From a virus: a stretch of DNA of 23,003 bases. Below, in pieces: positions 6,395-12,877 of the stretch. The position numbers were made by a program, and so were the translations under genes. The notes beneath the pieces are model-generated. The model ran no database searches. It was not told the origin of the DNA and worked only from the letters and a program-made list of their open reading frames with translations. How positions within the stretch are numbered: position 1 is the first letter of the stretch; every line of letters begins with the position of its first letter. The stretch spans positions 1-23,003 of IMG/VR virus record IMGVR_UViG_3300009177_000119; one strand, 5' to 3'.

Positions 6395-7229
6395 GCATAT
6401 CCTTTAAGCCAGATTTGAAGTCGTACTTCGCTTTGAAACCCAGCATCCGTTCGGCCTTGCTGCAGTCGTAGACGAAGCGGTCTGGGTCTACCGTGCGCTG
6501 CTCTTTGACTTCGATTTCGCCGTCGTAGCCGAACACCTCACAGATCGCGCGTCCGGCATCTTCGGCGCTCAGTTCCTCGCCAGTGCCCACGTTGTAGACT
6601 TGATTCCAGCGGTCCCAGCCGGCGGAAAGGGCCGCGACGTTAGCGGCAGCGACATCCAAAATGTACGTAAAGTCGTTGCTCTGCTTGCCGCCGTACAGCG
6701 TTGGCGCCAGCCCGCGCTCGATACGCTCCAGAAATCCACCGATCAGTCCGTGCGTGCGCTTATCACGCCCGTACAGGTGCGCGTAGCGCAAGATGATGTG
6801 CGGGGTGTGCTCACGCACGTACAGCTCGCCCAGGTACTTGGTGCAGCCATAGACCGAGTTGCCGCACGCGGCGAACGTCTCGTCAATCGGCGGTGCCTGC
6901 TTGACCGGCATGTACACCGAGCCGGTCGACGCGTACACCAGCGGGATCGCAAACTTGCGCGCAGCGGCCACGACGTTCTTGGTGCCGATCACGTTGATTT
7001 CGTGCGCCAGCTTCGGATCGGCATCGGCATCGGCAAATCGCGCAATCGCCGCGAGGTGCAAGATGCGCGTCGGCCGATGGACCGCGACGAAGTCCAGAAA
7101 TCGCGCTTCGTCGCGGATGTCCTGCGCATTCATCAGGTCATAGGAAATCCATTCCGTGATTCCCTTCTTCATCAGCAGATCGCAAGTAGCCGAGCCGACG
7201 AAGCCGTTTCCGCCCGTAATCAGGTACAT
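6339..7229 (-). CDS. NAD-dependent nucleotide-sugar epimerase/dehydratase (extended SDR), 296 aa
   Basis: The N-terminus has the Rossmann glycine motif TGGNGFVGS at residues 5-13. The active-site Tyr127-x3-Lys131 sits in SVYGCTKYLGE, with Ser/Thr residues at 101-104 supplying the third catalytic position. LHLAAIA (57-63) and YNVGTG (near 213) are also standard for the family. Length is near the usual 300-340. Such enzymes epimerise, dehydrate or reduce nucleotide-activated hexoses (the GalE, RmlB and GDP-sugar groups); the exact reaction cannot be assigned. The gene overlaps the upstream glycosyltransferase by 10 bases and the acyltransferase by 56, so the cassette is co-translated. It probably supplies a modified sugar donor to the adjacent transferases. 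Confidence 0.88.
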   Translation of the reverse strand: MYLITGGNGFVGSATCDLLMKKGITEWISYDLMNAQDIRDEARFLDFVAVHRPTRILHLAAIARFADADADPKLAHEINVIGTKNVVAAARKFAIPLVYASTGSVYMPVKQAPPIDETFAACGNSVYGCTKYLGELYVREHTPHIILRYAHLYGRDKRTHGLIGGFLERIERGLAPTLYGGKQSNDFTYILDVAAANVAALSAGWDRWNQVYNVGTGEELSAEDAGRAICEVFGYDGEIEVKEQRTVDPDRFVYDCSKAERMLGFKAKYDFKSGLKDMREAGTTLHDLASRTLRSA

Positions 7230-8116
7230 CGCACCTCCCCCACGTTGAGCGCGATGTCGACTGCGCGCTCGATATTTTTCAGAGAAAACTTCTCACCGAC
7301 TTGCGCACGGTAGAACGATGAGTCGTAGCGGCTGACCGGATCGAACTGCGCAGCAGCTTGCGATAAATCCACAAACCGGTTCACCGCTTCGAACTGATCG
7401 TCTGCGCCCGGCCAATCGTGAATCACGGGCTTGATGCCCTTGGCCATCGCTTCGATCACGTTGTTCGGATTGCCCTCGCTGATGCTGGTGGATAGGCAGT
7501 AGTTCATCTGCTCCCACCACACATCGAGCTGATCGTGCTGCACGTGGCCGTAGATATAGACCTTGCGGCGCATGCGTCTGGCGAGGTGATTCAGATACTC
7601 TGCCATGCACGGGTCCTGCACCTCGCCCGCTATGTGCAGCGTATAGTCCTCCGGCAAGCGCGCGAGAATTTGCAGTGCCAGCGGCAGATTCTTTTTCGGA
7701 TGTACGTGACAGGCCATGCCGATACGCGAGCCGTGAGCGCGGCGTTTAAACGTCCAGCTCTCAGCGTCGGTGCCGTTGTAGATCAGGTGCGTTGGCACCC
7801 GGATTTTCTTAAACGCAAAGTATTCCTGCACGCGCTCCCTGATCCAACTATTGACCAGGATGAGTGCGTCCGCCTTGCTCCAATCTATTCGTCCCAGACC
7901 GCCGTCGAACAGCTCGTAGCGGCGCAAAAAGAAGATATTGCGCGCGCCTTCGACCGGCTGCGTGTGTCCAGCAGCCCAGCCGTGCAGCACGATATCGGCC
8001 TCGCCGGCATTCACCGTCGTGGCAGAGGTCGTGAACTTGCACCCGCGATTGCGAAACGCGTGCGCGAAGTAGGGAACCCAGGCGTTATCCCAGGGGGTTA
8101 GCAGCGCGACTTTCAT
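7220..8116 (-). CDS. GT-B glycosyltransferase (GT4-like), 298 aa
   Basis: Residues 1-10 form the first Rossmann strand (MKVALLTPW). The C-terminal nucleotide-sugar-binding lobe carries the EX7E motif: Glu214 and Glu222 in SEGNPNNVIEAMAKG, typical of GT4 retaining transferases. The segment GMACHVHPKKNLPLALQIL (133-151) is the usual entry into the second lobe. The protein is somewhat shorter than the 350-400 residues common in GT4. It overlaps the methyltransferase by 4 bases (ATGA) and the epimerase by 10. It probably transfers a sugar to a host surface glycan or a virion protein; the acceptor is unknown. Confidence 0.85.
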   Translation of the reverse strand: MKVALLTPWDNAWVPYFAHAFRNRGCKFTTSATTVNAGEADIVLHGWAAGHTQPVEGARNIFFLRRYELFDGGLGRIDWSKADALILVNSWIRERVQEYFAFKKIRVPTHLIYNGTDAESWTFKRRAHGSRIGMACHVHPKKNLPLALQILARLPEDYTLHIAGEVQDPCMAEYLNHLARRMRRKVYIYGHVQHDQLDVWWEQMNYCLSTSISEGNPNNVIEAMAKGIKPVIHDWPGADDQFEAVNRFVDLSQAAAQFDPVSRYDSSFYRAQVGEKFSLKNIERAVDIALNVGEVRCT

Positions 8117-8769
8117 TGCCGCGTCATCACCACAAACGCGTAGGGTCTCTCAGGCTCGCAGTCGAATGTGGTGTACAACTCATAGGACTGCAACAGGAAT
8201 CCCGATCGCTCAATGAGGTGCAAATCATCGAGCCCGAACCTGTGATCGAATTGGCTGTCGTGGCCGCTAAACACTTCCTCAAGCAATGGCATGTTGATCA
8301 GCAACAGACCGCGCTGGGCGGTAACGCGCGCAATCTCGGCATAACCTTGGGCGCGGTCATCTGGATGCACGTGTTCTAGACTGTCCAACGCGATAACGCG
8401 CGTATATGCTCCATCGACGCCCGGCAGTTGTCGCACGTCAGCACACACCGCGTTTAGTCCGAACGTCTTGGCATGGCGTACGAACTTTGGCGACACATCG
8501 GTCCCTAGGTAGTTCCAGCAATTTCCTATACAAAGCTGCATCGCGGTCGCAGCCAGCCCAGCTCCGATCCCAATCTCTAGAACCGTCTGATTGACCCATG
8601 AGGCGTTTTTCAGCAAGCGCCCGGTGATGCGATGCCGCTTCCAAGGGTTATCGCGCAGCGAGCCGTCTTGTGGTGCGTTTTCTTCCGCAACCGTGTCCCA
8701 ATAAGCCGCTTCGCGTTCGTGCCTAGACGAAGTCTCGATAGAAACTCTCCAACTTGTAGATGTGTTCAT
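8113..8769 (-). CDS. Class I SAM-dependent methyltransferase, 218 aa
   Basis: Motif I is VLEIGIGAGLAATAM at residues 63-77, followed by an acidic strand end (YLGTDVSP, about 87-94), motif II-like ADVRQLPG, and a catalytic-region strand RVIALDSLEHV, as in small-molecule class I methyltransferases. Between two glycosyltransferases it most likely methylates a sugar, but the substrate is not visible in sequence. The start overlaps the upstream glycosyltransferase by 47 bases and the stop overlaps the next by 4. Length is normal for a free-standing domain. Confidence 0.85.
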   Translation of the reverse strand: MNTSTSWRVSIETSSRHEREAAYWDTVAEENAPQDGSLRDNPWKRHRITGRLLKNASWVNQTVLEIGIGAGLAATAMQLCIGNCWNYLGTDVSPKFVRHAKTFGLNAVCADVRQLPGVDGAYTRVIALDSLEHVHPDDRAQGYAEIARVTAQRGLLLINMPLLEEVFSGHDSQFDHRFGLDDLHLIERSGFLLQSYELYTTFDCEPERPYAFVVMTRQ

Positions 8770-9826
8770 TCATCGACCAGTTCTGCCGGCGCTTGATGAG
8801 CGCCTTGCGCAAGTCGCGGTGTTCTCGCCAGCGACTGCCAAGCTCCTCCGGTCCCTCAACACTGATGCCAACTCCCTCGCCCACGACAAATGCGGCGCAG
8901 TCGGTTGCGTTCATCGCCACCACCGGCACGCCGGCAGCCATGTACTCAAACAGCTTGTTCGGCATGGCTACTTCCCATTCGCGAGTGGGAATGCTGTTGC
9001 CCACCAAACCCCAGTCGTGACGGCTGACTGAGTTGAGCAGTTCATCGTAGTAGAGCGGCTTGTGCAGTAACGCACGATCGGCGTAGTGCTTGCGCAGTTT
9101 GTCGTCTACGCGCCCAGCGTAAATGTGGAAATCCATGCCCATCGCGGCGGCACGGGTGGCCACATCGGTGTAATCGCAATACGAAAATCCAGTGTTCGCG
9201 CCGGTTGTCTCGGTAGGCAAGTTCACCTTGCCTTCATAGACCAGCCCGCCGTGCCAGTCGCGCGCCTTGTAGTTATAGAAGCGCTTAGGCACATAGCTGG
9301 GCAAGGTGAGCGCCGGTTGATCGAGCGCAAATTCGTCGCTCACCAGCTTGCGAAAAGCATCACCAGGAAACACTAACCCGTCTGCGAGCTGAAAGTTGTT
9401 GCGCTCCTCGCTAGTCTCGCGGATATGCACCTTACCTTGCTCGCGCACGATATTCGCCTCTTCCGGCGTAGAGCGCGCGAGATAGGAATCATGCACATCA
9501 AGAATGACGGGAATTTCTGTTACTTCCTTAATCGCCGTCACGAACCACGATGGCTCGTTGTGGCAATGGAATAAGTCAATCCGGCCCGATGCCGCGTAAA
9601 TGCGGATGGCCTCAATGATCTGCTCGACATCGGTGCACAGCGTAAAGGTTTTATATTGCTCCCAAAATAGCGTGGTCTGCATCGAGATGAGATGCACGCT
9701 ATGGCCGCGCTCGATCAGCGGAATGGCCATCTTGTGCACGCGAATACAGCCGTGCCCAGAAACCATGACGATATTGAGGGGACGGTTACCCGCCCCCTCG
9801 GCACTGCTTGTTACGGCGTGTCCCAC
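8723..9826 (-). CDS. GT-B glycosyltransferase, 367 aa
   Basis: First Rossmann strand at NIVMVSGHG (18-26). FHCHNEPSW (86-94) and LDVHDSY (109-115) are typical of the acceptor lobe of GT4-like enzymes. The C-terminal lobe has MPNKLFEYMAAGVPVVA (288-304), the conserved donor-site helix with Glu294. The start is taken as GTG at 9826 because the next Met (residue 21) would cut off the first beta strand. It overlaps the end of the upstream structural gene by 16 bases. It is the first gene of the glycan cassette and probably adds a sugar to a surface polymer or virion component. Confidence 0.85.
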   Translation of the reverse strand: MGHAVTSSAEGAGNRPLNIVMVSGHGCIRVHKMAIPLIERGHSVHLISMQTTLFWEQYKTFTLCTDVEQIIEAIRIYAASGRIDLFHCHNEPSWFVTAIKEVTEIPVILDVHDSYLARSTPEEANIVREQGKVHIRETSEERNNFQLADGLVFPGDAFRKLVSDEFALDQPALTLPSYVPKRFYNYKARDWHGGLVYEGKVNLPTETTGANTGFSYCDYTDVATRAAAMGMDFHIYAGRVDDKLRKHYADRALLHKPLYYDELLNSVSRHDWGLVGNSIPTREWEVAMPNKLFEYMAAGVPVVAMNATDCAAFVVGEGVGISVEGPEELGSRWREHRDLRKALIKRRQNWSMNEHIYKLESFYRDFV

Positions 9827-10317
9827 TTACCGGTCGAGTCCCAGGTTGGGATGTAATCGACGAAAAAGGCTACCGTGCCGGTGACGGTGGACAGCACGCG
9901 CGTACCCTTGGCCGTGGTCGGCGTCGAGGTCTGCACCGTGATGTACTCGCCGGCCTTGCATTGGCGAACCGAGAAGGTCGTGGTCGAACCGATTGCCGCC
10001 TGAATCGCTGTGGCATCAGCCACCGCAACGAAGGTGCAGCCGGACGAAGCCGACGCCCCGCGCGTACGGATGCGCCCGTTAATCTGGGGATGCGATCCTG
10101 ATACGTGCGCGACTGTTCCCATTACGAACGCACCCGCCTTGACCATTTTGATTGGCCCGCGCGGATACCATTTGGCCACATGCGAAATGGTCGTGGCGCC
10201 GTGGGTCGCGGTATAAATGGTAAAACCAGTCGCCGTCTCTCCGCCCCACTTCTTGGTGAGACCAAACCACTTACGAGTGATGACGCCGAACCGGGAGTCA
10301 TCGTAAAAGTTACTCAT
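9811..10317 (-). CDS. Head-associated structural protein following the capsid gene, 168 aa
   Basis: The start is the ATG at 10317, with CAGGAGG at a 7-base spacing, 16 bases after the capsid stop. Upstream in-frame starts lie inside the capsid gene and lack a comparable site. The protein is small, basic at the N-terminus and beta-rich, with CKAGEYITVQT near residues 130-140 suggesting a compact barrel. Genes in this position often encode decoration or head-completion proteins. No family is recognised, so the role is inferred from position. Its 3' end overlaps the first glycosyltransferase. Confidence 0.68.
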   Translation of the reverse strand: MSNFYDDSRFGVITRKWFGLTKKWGGETATGFTIYTATHGATTISHVAKWYPRGPIKMVKAGAFVMGTVAHVSGSHPQINGRIRTRGASASSGCTFVAVADATAIQAAIGSTTTFSVRQCKAGEYITVQTSTPTTAKGTRVLSTVTGTVAFFVDYIPTWDSTGKWDTP

Positions 10318-10333
10318 GATATAGCCTCCTGAA

Positions 10334-11320
10334 TTAGGCCAACGAATCCCATTTGAGAATGCGGGTGTTATTCCGCGCCGAGGAATCGTTGTGCACAATT
10401 CCGAATCCACCGAGGTAGTACCACGCTACCCCCTTGGAGCGTCCGAAGTCCGTTGGAATCTTGCCGCGCATTTCTTCTGGTACAGCAACAGCCTCGGCAA
10501 CAGTGTCATTGCCGAAGAAGAAAATCCAGTCGGACAAACCAAACGTAGTCCAAGTGGTCGGTGCCGTTCCAGCAAATGCTCCGGTCGTATTCAGACCTTT
10601 GTAAATATTGGTCTGCTCGACGTAACGGATATTCTCATAGCGCCCGATCTCACCGTTCATGATCAACCGGAAACCAGATTCGGTGTACGTATGAATCGAT
10701 TCCAAGTTGTTCTTGAACGTGCGCAGCGTCGACGGCCATGCGATCGCGTAGTAATCGTCGGCGATGTACGCCGGGATGTTCCGCTCTTTCATGAAGTCGA
10801 CGACGAGCTTCGCATGCGTGTTATTGAACGCAGCGGAGTTGGTGCCGGTCGTGGTGCCGTTGGTCGAGAACGTCAAGGTCGTGGCCGACGTGCTTACACC
10901 ACGCAGCGCGCAGCTATTGAACTGCAGATACGCTTGCTGATCGAACGCCTTGGTCGCGTCGTTCTTCAGCACCTTGTTGATGATCTCGACGACCGGGAAC
11001 TTCGACAGGTCATCCAGCTTGCCAGAGTACGGCACGCTGTTGCCAAGTTCGCCCATCGTCAACGTGCCCTGCACGATGGTGAAGTTCGTCTCCGGCATCG
11101 TGTTCGTTTCTACGAGCACACCGCCGGGCGTCGCTACGTCAGAGAAGACATCCCAAGAAAAGATGTCGCCTTTCTTTCGGCCCTGCTGAGAAGCGTCTTT
11201 TACGTCGCAAAATTGTCTAAATTTTACTAACGGCTCCACTGCCGTCCGCAAGACGTTGCTCAACTGGCGCGAGTACATGAATCCGCCTAGCGAATTCACA
11301 CCCCACACTTGACCAGCCAT
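10334..11320 (-). CDS. Major capsid protein, HK97-fold, N4 gp56-like, 328 aa
   Basis: The N-terminal arm contains FRQFCDVKDASQQGRKKGD, leading into a beta-hairpin (E-loop-like), followed by a helix (DDLSKFPVVEIINKVLKND, about 103-121) and a peripheral domain with GRYENIRYVEQTNI (about 225-238). That last pattern is characteristic of the N4-gp56 family of capsid proteins. Position directly after a scaffold-like gene and two genes after the portal supports the call. An AGGA site lies about 10 bases before the ATG. It assembles the icosahedral head shell around scaffold and portal. Confidence 0.85.
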   Translation of the reverse strand: MAGQVWGVNSLGGFMYSRQLSNVLRTAVEPLVKFRQFCDVKDASQQGRKKGDIFSWDVFSDVATPGGVLVETNTMPETNFTIVQGTLTMGELGNSVPYSGKLDDLSKFPVVEIINKVLKNDATKAFDQQAYLQFNSCALRGVSTSATTLTFSTNGTTTGTNSAAFNNTHAKLVVDFMKERNIPAYIADDYYAIAWPSTLRTFKNNLESIHTYTESGFRLIMNGEIGRYENIRYVEQTNIYKGLNTTGAFAGTAPTTWTTFGLSDWIFFFGNDTVAEAVAVPEEMRGKIPTDFGRSKGVAWYYLGGFGIVHNDSSARNNTRILKWDSLA

Positions 11321-11322
11321 AA

Positions 11323-12402
11323 TTAAAATGTCCTAAGTTGTTGACCGCGTTTCTTCGCCATGTTGGCGATTACATCGGAAACGTTGTCTTCGGTTTCGTC
11401 TTCAACGACTGGGCGCACGTCTTTGACGGCGGCACTCGTTGGCGTGGCCACTGCAGCTTTCTTCTCGCGCTTGCTTTCCAGCGTCTGTGTGGGGGCGGGG
11501 CTCGACTTGGTGAGTGAGTTGCGCCAAGTGCGTAGTTCTTCTCCGATCTCTTTGTAGCGCTCACGGTAAGGCCGTTTGTCATTGGCCCGTACCTGACGCT
11601 CATCGCGATCGGCGAACATCGCACCGAGGGTGGCATCTGCAAACAAGTCGCTGTACTCGCTTTTGCACCAGTCAGCGGAGCTGCGAAAATCCATGGCATC
11701 GTTTACATACGCGCGCAAAGCAGCGTCAGGGACGGTAGCTTTCTGGCGGATTTCCTGTTGCCATTGCTGTGCTGCGAAAGTAGCTTCTTCGTCGGTGCCA
11801 GTACGCATCGCCTGCACCATGGCGGCAACGCCCGGATCAAGTTCGGGTGGTTGCTCGACTTGCGTCACGGCGGCCTCTGGGGATGGCCGTGCCCTGCTGT
11901 GAACTTCTTTGGCTTCACGAAGCAGTACTGTTGCTTCCTCAAGCCGTTTATCTGCCGTGCCTTTCTTCTGCGCATCGCGCACGAGGTCATCGAAGGTGAC
12001 GACACGGTCTTCACCGTCGATCTTGACCCGTACTTTTTTCTTGCCGTGCGTCGTGGCCTCGATGTATTCCTCGGGGTCAGCGTGTGCGGCCTCTTCTTTC
12101 GGCTCAGGCTCGACCTTGTCGGGCTTGGGCGCTTCCGGCTCATCGTCTGCCGGCGGCTCTTTGACTTCCGGCTTCTCTTCGGTGTCCGGCTGCGCGTCCT
12201 GCGCTTGCGGGTCGACCGATTCGGGCGTCAGAGTCGGATCATCAGTTGCTTCACCGAGCAGCATGTCGTGCTCAGTCGTCTTAGCGATCTCGTTCAGGTA
12301 CTGATTGCGCGGGTTGCGCGTGCTCATCTGTACATCGACGGGATCGGCCACTGGCTTCTCCACGCCCTTACGGGTAGCGGGTTCTGGCATTCGGATTTCC
12401 AT
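11323..12402 (-). CDS. Scaffolding protein, 359 aa
   Basis: The first 120 residues are strongly acidic and Pro-rich (repeated EPEAPKPDKVEPEP-type segments), followed by Gln/Glu/Lys-rich helical stretches with coiled-coil character (130-170, 200-225, 265-295) and a short basic C-terminus (KKRGQQLRTF). Low hydrophobicity, disorder and helical coils, together with a place between portal and capsid genes, are the usual marks of a capsid assembly scaffold; the basic tail would contact the shell. No protease motif is visible. The ATG at 12402 lies right beside a strong hairpin and lacks a clear Shine-Dalgarno, so its translation may be regulated; an alternative start is the Met at residue 5. Confidence 0.8.
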   Translation of the reverse strand: MEIRMPEPATRKGVEKPVADPVDVQMSTRNPRNQYLNEIAKTTEHDMLLGEATDDPTLTPESVDPQAQDAQPDTEEKPEVKEPPADDEPEAPKPDKVEPEPKEEAAHADPEEYIEATTHGKKKVRVKIDGEDRVVTFDDLVRDAQKKGTADKRLEEATVLLREAKEVHSRARPSPEAAVTQVEQPPELDPGVAAMVQAMRTGTDEEATFAAQQWQQEIRQKATVPDAALRAYVNDAMDFRSSADWCKSEYSDLFADATLGAMFADRDERQVRANDKRPYRERYKEIGEELRTWRNSLTKSSPAPTQTLESKREKKAAVATPTSAAVKDVRPVVEDETEDNVSDVIANMAKKRGQQLRTF

Positions 12403-12409
12403 AAAAGGA

Positions 12410-12463
12410 ACGGGCCGCTTGCAGGTCGAGAGGGAGGAGTTCTCTCATGCAGGTGCGGCCCGT
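12410..12463 (-). promoter_or_regulatory. Long hairpin immediately before the scaffold start codon
   Basis: A perfect 9-base-pair outer stem (ACGGGCCGC at 12410-12418 with GCGGCCCGT at 12455-12463) encloses TGCA/TGCA and GAGAG/CTCTC inner pairings. On the minus strand it is followed by TTCCTTTT and then the ATG at 12402. It takes the place of the ribosome binding site. It could be an attenuator, a weak terminator, an RNase processing site or a translational control element for scaffold. Confidence 0.6.
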
Positions 12464-12498
12464 GTTGCCCACCGTCTCACGACGTGAGGCGAACTCAG

Positions 12499-12582
12499 TT
12501 AATAGGGTTGTTTCTTGCCTTTCGGCTTCATCGGCGGCTTGGCCGGTTTCGTCTTGGCTTTCACTTTCTTAGCTTTCGCCAT
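12499..12582 (-). CDS. Lys-rich 27-aa peptide
   Basis: ATG at 12582, with GAGGA 9 bases upstream, overlaps the end of the 101-residue gene and encodes a 27-residue peptide ending at TAA 12499. It consists largely of Lys, Pro and Ala (for example KAKKVKAKTKPAK), with no acidic residues. Its composition suggests nucleic-acid binding or a partner for the acidic scaffold encoded next. It is short enough to be chance, but the overlap, the ribosome binding site and the biased composition support it. Function is unknown. Confidence 0.5.
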   Translation of the reverse strand: MAKAKKVKAKTKPAKPPMKPKGKKQPY

Positions 12583-12874
12583 CCTCACGTTCCTCTGTTT
12601 GTTGCTGTCTCAGTTGCGTTACGGCCTGCTGTCCGTCGCGGATCAGTCCGGCCAACCATCCTTCGAACTTCTCTGCTCGCCAGATGCGGTTCTGTAGCTC
12701 GCGTATCTGGTCCTGCTGCGTCGGATGAATGCTCTTCAGCTCATCCATCGCCTCCTGAGCTTCCTGCTCGGCCAGGGTGAGCATTGCCTGTCCGATGTCG
12801 CTGCCCAGAAAATCTTCCACTTGCTTGCCGACCACAGCTTCTGTGAGCAAGCCTTCGTCTAACGCCATGACCAT
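12569..12874 (-). CDS. Conserved-type phage protein between portal and scaffold, 101 aa
   Basis: All-helical, acidic protein. The pattern GKQVEDFLGSDIGQAML at residues 16-32, then EQEAQEAMDELKSI and IRELQNRIWRAEKFEGWLAGLI, is a type I have seen in many phages just after the portal gene, always unnamed. The helices (about 36-95) probably form a coiled coil. It may assist portal or head assembly. The start lies 3 bases after the portal stop, with a Met-Val-Met beginning. It overlaps the 27-residue peptide gene by 14 bases. Confidence 0.7.
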   Translation of the reverse strand: MVMALDEGLLTEAVVGKQVEDFLGSDIGQAMLTLAEQEAQEAMDELKSIHPTQQDQIRELQNRIWRAEKFEGWLAGLIRDGQQAVTQLRQQQTEEREDGES

Positions 12875-12877
12875 CTA

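Noticed and set aside
9781-9806. GAGGGG/CCCCTC hairpin as a terminator after the head genes
   Set aside because: It lacks a U-tract and lies within the start of the first glycosyltransferase, encoding its N-terminus.
11758-12780. 340-residue plus-strand frame rich in Phe, Arg and Leu
   Set aside because: It lies opposite the acidic, Pro-rich scaffold gene, whose complement produces just such residues; no domain is visible.
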